Assembly (NCBI GenBank): GCA_900555495.1
Contig: USLD01000022.1
Span: forward strand, 1-12,693
Direction of reading: 5' to 3'
DNA: 12,693 bases
Source of the DNA: an uncultured Slackia sp.
GTDB taxonomy: Bacteria > Actinomycetota > Coriobacteriia > Coriobacteriales > Eggerthellaceae
Below, piece by piece: positions 1-6,971 of this stretch. The first letter of the stretch is position 1. The number at the start of each line of letters is the position of its first letter. Position numbers and translations under genes: made by a program. The notes under the pieces were generated by a model, which was not told the DNA's origin, did no database searches, and saw only the letters and a program-made list of their open reading frames with translations.

Positions 1-125
1 CAACCGGGCTGCCTGACGCACTTCTTTCACCGTTCAGGAAACGGGGTCCTTTGCACGTCTGGGGTCTAGTTCAGGGTTCCCGGTCTCCGAAGCGACGTTC
101 GTCTTTTTTTGGATCCTTGCGTAGG
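1..125. other. Left-edge segment with no confirmed gene
   Basis: This segment lies downstream of the NrfD gene on the minus strand. No convincing minus-strand terminator is visible, so the operon may continue leftward. A GTG at 30-28 on the minus strand follows an in-frame TGA and opens a reading frame that stays open to the window edge (first residues would be MKEVRQAARL). It has no well-placed ribosome binding site and only ten codons are visible. A seven-T run at 104-110 on the plus strand follows only a weak stem and is not called a terminator. Confidence 0.3.
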
Positions 126-1010
126 CTACATCACGAAGGTCAGCGGCACGGCGGCCATCACCACCAAGTAGCGCAGCATGAAGCCGCCGACAAGCACGCC
201 GGCGTCGGACGCGAAGCTGATCCAATGCGCCTTGCGGCTTTCCTCGAATTCCTTCGAGGTGAAGAACAGCAGCCACGTCTCAAGAGCCGTGGGAAGGATC
301 AACCCCACGAACACCAAACCCAGCCAGAACCACGCGGCCCACTCGCCCGCCACCAGGCTCGTAACCGATTCGAAGCCGGCGGTGGAATCGAACGCCGTGA
401 TGAAGCACAGCGAAGCGACGAGCAGCATTTCGACGATCGGCAAGCAGAAGTGGAATTTCTTCAACACGCCCGCCTTGTTGAACTCGTCGGCATGGCGCAC
501 CACGGCCACAAGCAAAACCGATGCCGCGCCTGCGGAAAGAGCCGAAACCGTGAACAGCACGGGCAGAAGCGCATTGTTCCACAGGGGGTAGGTGTTGCAC
601 ACGCCCAGCAGCGCGCCGGTATAGGCAGCCACGCACAGCGCAACCACGGCGCCCGCCATTTCAAGCCAGCCCGGCACCTTCTTCTTCATGAAGTCGAGCA
701 CCGCCGTGGCAAGAGCCGCCGCCATGAAAACGCTCAAAAAGACCACGCCCCACGTCATGACCGAGCCGAAATTGCTCAGCAATAGCGCGAAACGCAAAGG
801 GTTATGCAGCCCCGCTTCGGCGTCCACCATCAAAAGCACCAATCCGATCGCCACCACGATGGGCGCGATGACGTGGCCGGCGCGGCGCATGCCGTGCGCC
901 TCGGGATGACGCCAGCGCAGAAACGCCGACGTGATATAGGCGCCTGCTCCCAGGCCCGCGAGGAACAGATACCACGCGATCGGCGCGCCCCATACAGGTT
1001 CGATAGACAT
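126..1010 (-). CDS. NrfD/PsrC-type membrane subunit of a molybdoenzyme complex
   Basis: A 294-residue polytopic membrane protein of the NrfD/PsrC family, which oxidises menaquinol and passes electrons to a partner iron-sulfur subunit. Eight hydrophobic segments are visible, at about residues 11-32, 46-64, 82-104, 116-138, 148-171, 186-206, 224-250 and 266-291. The N-terminal stretch WYLFLAGLGAGAY is typical of the family, as is the AYTGALLG segment near residue 130, followed by a Pro/Trp-containing loop. Length is within the usual range of about 290-400, at the short end. The gene is last in a three-gene set and starts 6 bases after the ferredoxin stop. Its binding site (GAGGTGAAGG) overlaps the end of that gene, which suggests coupled translation. 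No heme ligands were identified. It is probably the membrane anchor and quinol site of the complex; the family is clear but the final acceptor is unknown. Confidence 0.88.
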   Translation of the reverse strand: MSIEPVWGAPIAWYLFLAGLGAGAYITSAFLRWRHPEAHGMRRAGHVIAPIVVAIGLVLLMVDAEAGLHNPLRFALLLSNFGSVMTWGVVFLSVFMAAALATAVLDFMKKKVPGWLEMAGAVVALCVAAYTGALLGVCNTYPLWNNALLPVLFTVSALSAGAASVLLVAVVRHADEFNKAGVLKKFHFCLPIVEMLLVASLCFITAFDSTAGFESVTSLVAGEWAAWFWLGLVFVGLILPTALETWLLFFTSKEFEESRKAHWISFASDAGVLVGGFMLRYLVVMAAVPLTFVM

Positions 1011-1016
1011 CCTTCA

Positions 1017-1556
1017 TCACCTCACGTAGTAGATCTTGGACTTGGTCAGATCGCCCGCGATGGGCTGAGCGTTCGTCTCGACGATGCGCTTGGAGATATC
1101 GGACTCGGGATCGTCCAGGTCGCCGAACATGCGCACGCCTGCGGGGCAGGCCGTCAAGCACGTGGACATGCCCTCTTCGAGCGGCGCATACAGCGTGCAG
1201 AAACGGCACTTGTCCACCACGCCCGTGCGATGGTCCACCACGCGGGCCTGATACGGGCAGGCCGCCATGCAGTATTTGCAGCCGATGCACTTCTCAGGGT
1301 CGATACGCACGATACCGTCGGGGTCGGTATAGGTCGCCGCCGTCGGGCACACCGACTGGCACGGCGCGTCTTCGCAGTGCATGCACTGGGTAGGAACGGT
1401 CTCCACGCGCACGCACGGCTGGGCGCCGCGCTCGAACTCGTGGAAATCGATCAACGAGACATCGGCGGGAAGATGGTTCTGATTCTGGCACGCGATGCGG
1501 CAGGCATAGCAGCCGATGCACCTCGTGGTGTCGATAAGCATTCCGTAACGAGCCAT
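1017..1556 (-). CDS. Four-cluster [4Fe-4S] ferredoxin subunit (DmsB/NrfC/PsrB-like)
   Basis: A 179-residue electron-transfer subunit. Sixteen cysteines fall in four groups: C13/C16/C19/C23, C58/C61/C66/C70, C90/C93/C96/C100 and C117/C120/C133/C137. This is the spacing of the DmsB/PsrB/NrfC family, which binds four [4Fe-4S] clusters and carries electrons between the NrfD-type subunit and the catalytic subunit. It has no signal peptide. By family precedent it would be exported folded with the Tat-signal-bearing catalytic subunit. Its ATG overlaps the stop codon of the catalytic gene by one base (TAATG), so the two are translationally coupled. A binding site (AAGAAGGTGG) lies within the end of the upstream gene. 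The C-terminus after the last cluster (about residues 145-179) is short and acidic. Assignment to the family is firm. Confidence 0.95.
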   Translation of the reverse strand: MARYGMLIDTTRCIGCYACRIACQNQNHLPADVSLIDFHEFERGAQPCVRVETVPTQCMHCEDAPCQSVCPTAATYTDPDGIVRIDPEKCIGCKYCMAACPYQARVVDHRTGVVDKCRFCTLYAPLEEGMSTCLTACPAGVRMFGDLDDPESDISKRIVETNAQPIAGDLTKSKIYYVR

Positions 1557-3742
1557 TAGGCACCCACCTTCTTCACGTTCACGAGAACTTCCTGCAACAT
1601 GCCGGCACCCGATTCGGGCTCGGCCTGACGCGTGACGAGCGCTTTATGCGACGCTCCGAACCCGAATGCCGCGCGAATCTCCTCCGATTCGCAGCCGTAA
1701 TGCGGCGGCAGATACACGGCGTCGGGATGGATGCGGCCGGTGACGCGGACCTTCACCTGCACCGATCCGTTGTCGTTGGAAAGCTCCACCGTATCGCCGT
1801 CGGCGATGCCCAGCTCGGCGGCGCGCGACGTCGCCATCCAGACGCGCTCGGCCGCGAAATCCTTCGCAAGCTGCGCCAGCTTGTCGCTTGCCATGGTGTA
1901 GGTCTTGCTCTGGAACACCTGGTCGCCCGTAATCAGGCGCAGCGATCCGTCGGAAGGAGCCACGGCAGGCTCGATCCACGCAGGGACGGCCGTCATGCCG
2001 CCTGTCGCGTAGGCATCGCAGGCGAACTCGATCTTGCCCGACTTCGTGGCGAACGCGGGCACGCTGCCGAATTCCAGCTCGCAGCCGGGAATGGGAGCCA
2101 GGCCGTCGGACTTCAACGTATCGTAGGAAACGCCGTAGGCCGCACAATACGTCTCGTTGAGCTGATCGAGCGTGAAGGAGAAGTATTCGCCCAAGCCGCA
2201 CGCCTCGGCCAGCTCGGCGACGATCCGATACGTCGGCTTGGTCTCAGGGTGCACCTGTTCGATCACGGGGTTGCGCAGCGTGGCCACGGTCACAGGAGCG
2301 GTGGCGGTGCCGACAATGCCGCGGCGCTCGAGATAGGTCGTCTCGGGCAGCACGTAGTCGGCCGTCTTGGCGGTTTCGGTCATGAAGCTGTCGACGACCA
2401 CTTTGAAGCCGATCTTCGCCACGTCTTCGGCGGTCATGGCAGCCTGCGGGTAGTCGGCAAGCGGGTTGCTGCCGAAGAACAGCGCCACGTCGAGCGCGCC
2501 CTCGGCGGCCGCGGCCATGGCGGCCTGGCAGTCATTGGCATACATATAAGCAAGAGGATGCGCGCCTGCGCCGATCGCATAGCTTTGCGGATAGCCCACG
2601 GGCTTGAACACCGCCGGGTCGAACGCGCTGTCGTCGACCCACGGGCCCAGCGGGAACACCCAGCCGCCCTCCTGATTGAAGTTGCCAAGCATCGCGTTGA
2701 GCAGCAGGATGCAGCGCACGGTTTCAGCGCTGTTGCGGTATCCGCTTCCCACGGTGCCCGCCCACTGCATGTCCACGTAGCAATGCGGCGCGGCGGCGGC
2801 CAAGCCCTCGGCGATCTCGGCAATCTTGGCCTCGGGAATGCCGGTCTTCTCGCTCGCCCAGGCGGCGTCATAGGCGCGCACGCTTTCGGCAAAGGCCTCA
2901 AAACCAGACCCGTTGGCTTCGACGAACGCCTTGTCGTACAGGTCGTTGTTCAGCAGATGGCCCATCACGCCCAGAAGGAACGCCAGCTCGAAACCGGGGC
3001 GCACGCACACCCATTCGTCGGCCAGCGTGCCGATGCTCGGCAGGCGCGGGTCCACGACGACCACTTTGCCGCCGTTTTCGCGCACGTGGATCACCTCTTC
3101 GGTCTCCGCCGGACGCACGCCCTCGTAATAGCTCTTGTCCAGAAGGACGATGTATTTCGAGCCCTCGGCATGCGGCGCGGGGAACACGCCCAGGATGTTC
3201 GTGATGCCGGTGAGGATGTCCATGTCGGTCAGCACGGTGTCGGTGTAATAGTTAGCCGAGCCGAGCGCGTTCATGAAGCGCTGCGTGTAATACTGGTCGG
3301 TCGCGCGGGCGTCCTGGAACAGCGCCACGCGCGTCGGGTCGGCCTCCTTGATGCGCGCCGCGATGTCGGCGATGGCCTCTTCCCACGACACGGCGGAGAA
3401 ATTGCCCTGCCCGTCGTTTTTGAGCGGCGTGGTCAAACGGTCCTCGGAATAGGTCGCCGCCGTGTAGCCCAGGCCGCGCACGCATAGATGGCCGTGCGCG
3501 AACGGATGGTCCTCAAGACCCATGAAGCGCCACAGCGCACCGTCCTGCGTCCATGCGCCCATGCCGCACTTGTTGCCGCATCCGTCGCACGTCGTCGCCG
3601 CGTACTCCACGACATGGTCTTCGCCCCACGCGAAAGCCTCGTCGCGCAGGCCGCCGACACCCATGCCGCCGAATGCGGCCGCCGCGCCCGCCGCGGCGCC
3701 GGCCGCGAGGAACGAGCGTCTCGTAAGAGCAGTGTTCGGCAT
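1556..3742 (-). CDS. Tat-exported molybdopterin oxidoreductase, catalytic subunit
   Basis: A 728-residue catalytic subunit of the DMSO-reductase superfamily (complex iron-sulfur molybdoenzymes). The N-terminus has a twin-arginine signal (TRRSFLAAGA, residues 7-16) followed by an Ala/Gly-rich hydrophobic stretch to about residue 38. The proximal [4Fe-4S] motif is C52-x2-C55-x3-C59-x27-C87, followed by VRG. The central molybdopterin domain includes LFFGSNP near residue 421 and the Leu-Pro-Glu-Thr stretch at 465-468. The C-terminal dinucleotide-binding domain spans about 600-725. Its acceptor is not identifiable; overall form resembles polysulfide/thiosulfate-type reductases. Around residue 172, where relatives carry Cys, Sec or Ser as molybdenum ligand, this protein reads Thr-Asp. 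The start is supported by AGAGGGGGA upstream. The gene leads the operon with ferredoxin and NrfD subunits, and a membrane LuxR regulator is divergent to it. Confidence 0.93.
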   Translation of the reverse strand: MPNTALTRRSFLAAGAAAGAAAAFGGMGVGGLRDEAFAWGEDHVVEYAATTCDGCGNKCGMGAWTQDGALWRFMGLEDHPFAHGHLCVRGLGYTAATYSEDRLTTPLKNDGQGNFSAVSWEEAIADIAARIKEADPTRVALFQDARATDQYYTQRFMNALGSANYYTDTVLTDMDILTGITNILGVFPAPHAEGSKYIVLLDKSYYEGVRPAETEEVIHVRENGGKVVVVDPRLPSIGTLADEWVCVRPGFELAFLLGVMGHLLNNDLYDKAFVEANGSGFEAFAESVRAYDAAWASEKTGIPEAKIAEIAEGLAAAAPHCYVDMQWAGTVGSGYRNSAETVRCILLLNAMLGNFNQEGGWVFPLGPWVDDSAFDPAVFKPVGYPQSYAIGAGAHPLAYMYANDCQAAMAAAAEGALDVALFFGSNPLADYPQAAMTAEDVAKIGFKVVVDSFMTETAKTADYVLPETTYLERRGIVGTATAPVTVATLRNPVIEQVHPETKPTYRIVAELAEACGLGEYFSFTLDQLNETYCAAYGVSYDTLKSDGLAPIPGCELEFGSVPAFATKSGKIEFACDAYATGGMTAVPAWIEPAVAPSDGSLRLITGDQVFQSKTYTMASDKLAQLAKDFAAERVWMATSRAAELGIADGDTVELSNDNGSVQVKVRVTGRIHPDAVYLPPHYGCESEEIRAAFGFGASHKALVTRQAEPESGAGMLQEVLVNVKKVGA

Positions 3743-3831
3743 AAATCGATCCCCCTCTTGCGTTGTCGGTTATTCTTCGTGCGCCGATGCGGCATCTTCG
3801 GCACAATCCGTCCGCCGCAAGGCGCAAGCGC

Positions 3832-3837
3832 ATTATG
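3832..3837 (-). promoter_or_regulatory. Candidate -10 box for the molybdoenzyme operon
   Basis: On the minus strand this reads CATAAT, five of six matches to the -10 consensus, about 90 bases upstream of the ATG. No good -35 is found 16-18 bases further up, which would suit an activator-dependent promoter. The inverted repeats at 3863-3905 would then be centred about 45 and 72 bases upstream of the predicted transcription start. This is a pattern match only. Confidence 0.4.
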
Positions 3838-3862
3838 GCGAAAGGAAATCGGCCGACACATG

Positions 3863-3905
3863 CCCCCTTTGAGGGAAAAATCCATCTCTACCCCCTTAGG
3901 GGGTA
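3863..3905. promoter_or_regulatory. Candidate operator: two CCCCCT-type inverted repeats
   Basis: Positions 3889-3905 read TACCCCCTTAGGGGGTA, two perfect 8-base arms around a single central T. About 27 bases to the left (centre 3870 versus 3897) lies a weaker version: CCCCCT at 3863-3868, a three-base spacer, then AGGG at 3872-3875. Both sit between the divergent molybdoenzyme operon and the LuxR-type regulator. The arms resemble the TACYYMT heptamers bound as inverted repeats by NarL, a known LuxR/FixJ-type helix-turn-helix protein. The likely binder is the adjacent regulator; this is inference. Confidence 0.6.
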
Positions 3906-3976
3906 TGCTTTTGTACTGGGCTTTTGGAAAAATAGCTTGGCGAAGCGCCCCGAGGCGCGAACACTGCGGCAATCGC

Positions 3977-3982
3977 TATACT
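3977..3982 (+). promoter_or_regulatory. Candidate -10 box for the first LuxR-type regulator
   Basis: TATACT matches the -10 consensus at five of six positions and lies 46 bases before the chosen ATG. No recognisable -35 box is present at the right distance. Instead an inverted repeat (GCGCC at 3945-3949, GGCGC at 3954-3958) occupies the region about 37 bases upstream of the expected start of transcription. That repeat could be a second protein site or chance in GC-rich DNA. Confidence 0.4.
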
Positions 3983-4028
3983 GAACCGCCGTCGAAAACC
4001 CCCGAAGCCTTTGAAAGGATGTCGGCCT

Positions 4029-5522
4029 ATGCAAGCCCCGCTTTCGCACGCACGATCGCTGAAACCATACGTCGCGCTCGCCCCGATCGTCGCCGGGCTC
4101 GCCCTTTCCCATACCGCCATGATGGTGGCGAGCTTCAACGGCCTGACAAACGGGTTCGAGGCGCTGCGCAGCGGCCTTGCGACTTGCATCGCGGCCGTCC
4201 CCATGCTCGTCGCCATGGCGATTCTTTACAGGGCGCGCGGACCGCTTCCGGAAAAATCCGTCGACACGGCGTTCTTCATCTCCATCATCGTGCAAAGCGT
4301 CTCCATCATGGCGCTTGGATCCAATGCGATCGACGGTTCGACAACGCCCGCGATCGCAACCTGTCTTTCGGCCGTCGCCTCCCTCTCTTGCTGGATATCC
4401 ATCCTTAGCTGGCTGCGGCATATGCAAGCGGCATCGTCGATCGCGACCGTCCTCGCCACTTTCGGCGCCCTCAGCGTGGCCCAGCCCGTCGTATACGCCT
4501 TCGTTCTCATACCGCCCGCCAACGCCTGCCTCATCGCAGGAATGCTCGCCGTCCTTCAGGCTCCGCTCGCGCTCTTCATCCATAGACGCGATCCGCTCGC
4601 ACGCCTCTCCGAAGCTCCGAACACGGGGTATTTCGGATTCGAAAGCGCCAAGACCGATACGCCGCGGCTCTTTTTGACCATGACGCTCAGCATTTCCGCG
4701 CTTTCATTGGCCATGGGCGTCGTCGAGGGATCGCCTTTCCGCTTCATCGAAGGCGGACCGCCGCTGCCGGGCGCCGGATACGTGGTCGTCACCACCGCCG
4801 TCACCGTAGGAATCATCATCGGCGCCGCATTACGGCCGCGCACCATGATGACAACCGGCATCTGGATTCTTATGCAAGGCCTCGGCATCACGGCGCTTCT
4901 GTTCTACGTGGCATTCCCCGAACGCCTCTCGATCGGAGCCGTGCTTTCGACCACCCTGAGCGCCGTCATGACAGGCCTGGTGTGGTATCTCATCGTGGCG
5001 TTTTCGCACTACGGAGCAAAAGACCCGTTCTTCTACGGCCTGGCGGGCTGGCTCGCCTACCTCGTGCCGCGCGCATTCGTCCAAATCGTCGTCGGCCATT
5101 TCTCCGACCCGCTTTTCGCAGACCCCCTCCTGCTGACCGCGCTGACCGGCGCCCTGATTCTGGCGTCGACGCAATTCGTCTTCATCAGGCTGCTCAAAAC
5201 CGCCTACAGCGACAACGATGCCGCTCAGGAAAGCACTCGACGGCTTGAAAAGCTGCTTGGGCTGAAAGACACCCAAGGAAGCGGAGCGTCTATGCGAAAA
5301 GAACTCGTCTTGCACGACATCGGCAAGCTGCAGAAGAAATTCGGCCTGTCCGACCGCGAAGCCGAAGTGGCTGCGCTTTACGCTCTGGGGAAAACGCAAC
5401 AGGCGATCGCCGAAGAGCTCTGCATCACGCCCGCCACGGTACGCGTGCACGTCAAGCACGTCTATGCGAAAACCGACCTGCACTCGCGCCAAGAGATCAT
5501 CGACCTCATGGGCCGTCTATAG
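4029..5522 (+). CDS. Membrane-embedded LuxR-type transcriptional regulator (module 1)
   Basis: A 497-residue one-protein sensor/regulator. About twelve hydrophobic segments fill residues 13-387 (roughly 13-33, 47-67, 80-98, 108-127, 135-158, 164-184, 215-233, 250-268, 275-295, 302-325, 336-355 and 366-387). A cytosolic linker and a LuxR/FixJ-type helix-turn-helix follow at about 434-497, with the hallmark LSDREAEV and the recognition-helix stretch PATVRVHVKHVYAK. It probably senses a ligand in or across the membrane and controls the divergent molybdoenzyme operon through the repeats at 3863-3905. The ATG at 4029 is chosen because GAAAGGAT (4013-4020) lies eight bases before it. An in-frame TTG at 4011 would overlap that site, and the ATG at 4019 is in another frame. 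Such regulators are numerous in Eggerthellaceae; the ligand is unknown. No receiver domain or histidine kinase partner is seen. Confidence 0.88.
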   Translation: MQAPLSHARSLKPYVALAPIVAGLALSHTAMMVASFNGLTNGFEALRSGLATCIAAVPMLVAMAILYRARGPLPEKSVDTAFFISIIVQSVSIMALGSNAIDGSTTPAIATCLSAVASLSCWISILSWLRHMQAASSIATVLATFGALSVAQPVVYAFVLIPPANACLIAGMLAVLQAPLALFIHRRDPLARLSEAPNTGYFGFESAKTDTPRLFLTMTLSISALSLAMGVVEGSPFRFIEGGPPLPGAGYVVVTTAVTVGIIIGAALRPRTMMTTGIWILMQGLGITALLFYVAFPERLSIGAVLSTTLSAVMTGLVWYLIVAFSHYGAKDPFFYGLAGWLAYLVPRAFVQIVVGHFSDPLFADPLLLTALTGALILASTQFVFIRLLKTAYSDNDAAQESTRRLEKLLGLKDTQGSGASMRKELVLHDIGKLQKKFGLSDREAEVAALYALGKTQQAIAEELCITPATVRVHVKHVYAKTDLHSRQEIIDLMGRL

Positions 5523-5529
5523 CCCCGGT

Positions 5530-5543
5530 AGCCGGCGGCTTTT
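5530..5543 (+). terminator. Weak possible terminator of the first LuxR-type gene
   Basis: AGCC at 5530-5533 pairs with GGCT at 5537-5540 across a three-base loop, followed by TTT, just after the regulator stop codon. The four-pair stem is very short. It may be assisted by the flanking GC-rich sequence, or the real terminator may lie elsewhere. Confidence 0.25.
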
Positions 5544-5701
5544 CGCCCGACCGTCGACGATACGGACCCCGGACGGCCGCCCCGATCGCACCCATCGGCG
5601 CAATCGATCCGCAAGCGTCGTACGGGGAGCAAGCTTCGATACCGAAAACCGAGAAATGCGCGCCGCAACGAAAGACTTTTCGAGCCCTCATCCCGAAACG
5701 C

Positions 5702-5739
5702 AAAAGCGGCCCCTTCCCGAAAAACGGGAAGGGGCCGCT
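5702..5739 (-). terminator. Rho-independent terminator of the cytochrome operon
   Basis: A perfect 15-pair stem (5705-5719 with 5725-5739) closes a five-base loop of A on the plus strand. On the minus strand the stem runs straight into TTTTGCGTTT, whereas the plus-strand side has no T run. It lies about 130 bases after the stop codon of the 359-residue protein and so ends the minus-strand operon. It could also block read-through from the opposing regulator gene. Confidence 0.85.
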
Positions 5740-5767
5740 GCCGTTACGCATGACAAAAGGAGGGGAA

Positions 5768-5783
5768 GCGTCGCATGCGACGC
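5768..5783. repeat. Perfect 16-bp palindrome
   Basis: GCGTCGCATGCGACGC is its own reverse complement. It lies between the stop of the cytochrome operon and its terminator, so it would form a six-pair stem with a four-base loop in that transcript's 3' end. It could be an RNA stability element, a protein-binding site or chance in GC-rich DNA. Confidence 0.6.
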
Positions 5784-5871
5784 CGAATCGGGCGGGCGGC
5801 AGGCTTTAAGCTTGGGGAGGGATCGAAAGCCCGCCGCCGCTTGCCCCGCTTCGGAAGGATAGCCGCGAAGG

Positions 5872-6951
5872 CTAGATCACTTCGAACGTCAGGCTGGCCT
5901 CGAGAGGCGACACCATGCCGTCGGCCGTACGGGCACGAACGGTGAGCTGATACTCGCCGGCCTCTTCGAAAGAGGTCTCGAACTGCCAGTTGACCCATTT
6001 ATCGGCGGTCGCGCCCTCGGTGAGGCACTCGGTCCAGGTCTCGCCGCCGTCGAAGGAGAACTCGATAGCCTCGATGGCGCTGCCCAGGTCGTCGGCCACG
6101 CCCTCGAAAGTGATGGCGTCGCCCGCGAAGAACACGCAGCCGTCGGCACTGTTCATGATCTCGATCTTGTTGCGATACGCCGGATCGACGGACTGGACGT
6201 CGGGAACCTGCTCTTCGGCGGTCAGCTTGATGTCGACGACGTTGCGCGTGAAGTAACGAGCGACGGTCTCGGGCATCCACAGCTGGGCGGAAGGACCGGC
6301 TTCGCTCTTGAGCTTCTCGCCATTGACCTCGTAGACCAGCAGTGCATCGCGATCGAGGCAATACTGCAGAGGCAGGGCCTGGCCGAAGCCGTCGGCGCCG
6401 TATGCCGTCACGGTGTTCACGCCGTCCTCGAGGTCGGCCATGTCGACCACGGCCGCCAGGGGAACGCCGACCACGGCGGCCTGGCCGAACGGAGCACCCG
6501 TCGCGCAGGAGCACACCATGGTCTGCTCCTCGGACTCGTCCTCCATGTCCTCGAGGTTCACGGAGAAGCTCTCCTTGATGTTGCCGCCCACATTGATGTA
6601 GTAGGTCGCAACGCCTTCAGCGGGCTCGCCCACCACGAGTTCGTTAGCGGGCTTGGAGCACATCGAGGTGATCGTCGTGCCGAACACGTTGAACAGCTCG
6701 TCGTTGGGGGTCACGCCGTCCTGGTTGAAATAGAACGAACCCTCTTTATCGGCGACCTTGACGTATTCGCTCTCTTCGAGCTGCAGCGTGTGAGAGTCGA
6801 TGGTGTAGCCGTTGTTCTCGTGCGTCGCACCTTCGGGCGCATCCTGGCCGCCCAGGATCGTCGGACCGCCGGCAGCCACGGCAACGCCGGTCATTCCCAG
6901 CAGAAGGGCGCCACCAGCCGCTCCTGCAGCCATTGCTTTCTTCTTATTCAT
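5872..6951 (-). CDS. Exported sulfite-oxidase-fold protein without hemes
   Basis: A 359-residue exported protein. Residues 1-27 form a Sec-like signal peptide (three lysines, an Ala/Gly/Leu core and an AVA-A cleavage site). The middle, about 115-245, resembles the sulfite-oxidase molybdopterin-binding fold. C147 or C149 (MVCSCATG) sits at the cofactor-cysteine position, followed by GVPLAAVVD and the LWMPE stretch at 224-228. The C-terminal part, about 260-359, resembles the Ig-like dimerisation domain (FDGGETW). The first arginine is residue 201, so no twin-arginine signal is possible; this is odd for a molybdenum-cofactor enzyme. It is a paralogue of the C-terminal half of the upstream triheme protein, which ends 20 bases before it. 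GAAGGAG lies nine bases before the ATG. It has no CxxCH motif. It may be the partner subunit of the heme protein; its substrate is unknown and cofactor binding is unproven. Confidence 0.8.
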   Translation of the reverse strand: MNKKKAMAAGAAGGALLLGMTGVAVAAGGPTILGGQDAPEGATHENNGYTIDSHTLQLEESEYVKVADKEGSFYFNQDGVTPNDELFNVFGTTITSMCSKPANELVVGEPAEGVATYYINVGGNIKESFSVNLEDMEDESEEQTMVCSCATGAPFGQAAVVGVPLAAVVDMADLEDGVNTVTAYGADGFGQALPLQYCLDRDALLVYEVNGEKLKSEAGPSAQLWMPETVARYFTRNVVDIKLTAEEQVPDVQSVDPAYRNKIEIMNSADGCVFFAGDAITFEGVADDLGSAIEAIEFSFDGGETWTECLTEGATADKWVNWQFETSFEEAGEYQLTVRARTADGMVSPLEASLTFEVI

Positions 6952-6971
6952 AAGAAAACGCTCCTTCGTGT

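Larger units (their letters stand above)
5523..5871. other. Convergent intergenic region between the two modules
   Basis: This 349-base gap separates the plus-strand regulator from the minus-strand cytochrome operon, whose 3' ends face each other. It contains a weak plus-strand stem near the regulator stop, a strong minus-strand terminator at 5702-5739 and a perfect palindrome at 5768-5783. A further possible stem is GGCGGGC at 5791-5797 with GCCCGCC at 5829-5835. The open frames here have no binding site and no recognisable protein, so no gene is called. Confidence 0.6.

Noticed and set aside
51..785. Open frame of 244 codons on the plus strand at the left end
   Set aside because: It is antisense to the NrfD gene, which has eight good membrane segments and a coupled position in the operon. 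The antisense product is rich in His, Arg and Gln with no domain.
1646..3487. Open frame of 613 codons on the plus strand
   Set aside because: It lies opposite the molybdoenzyme gene and its translation is rich in Arg, His, Gly and Ala with no domain. It is a by-product of GC-rich codon use in the real gene on the other strand.
4011..4028. TTG at 4011 as the start of the first LuxR-type regulator
   Set aside because: The ribosome binding site GAAAGGAT at 4013-4020 would lie inside the coding sequence. It is correctly spaced for the ATG at 4029.
5872..6951. Heme attachment in the 359-residue protein because of its cysteines
   Set aside because: The cysteines (C98, C147, C149, C198, C272, C309) form no CxxCH motif. 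C147 or C149 fits the cofactor position of the sulfite-oxidase fold instead.
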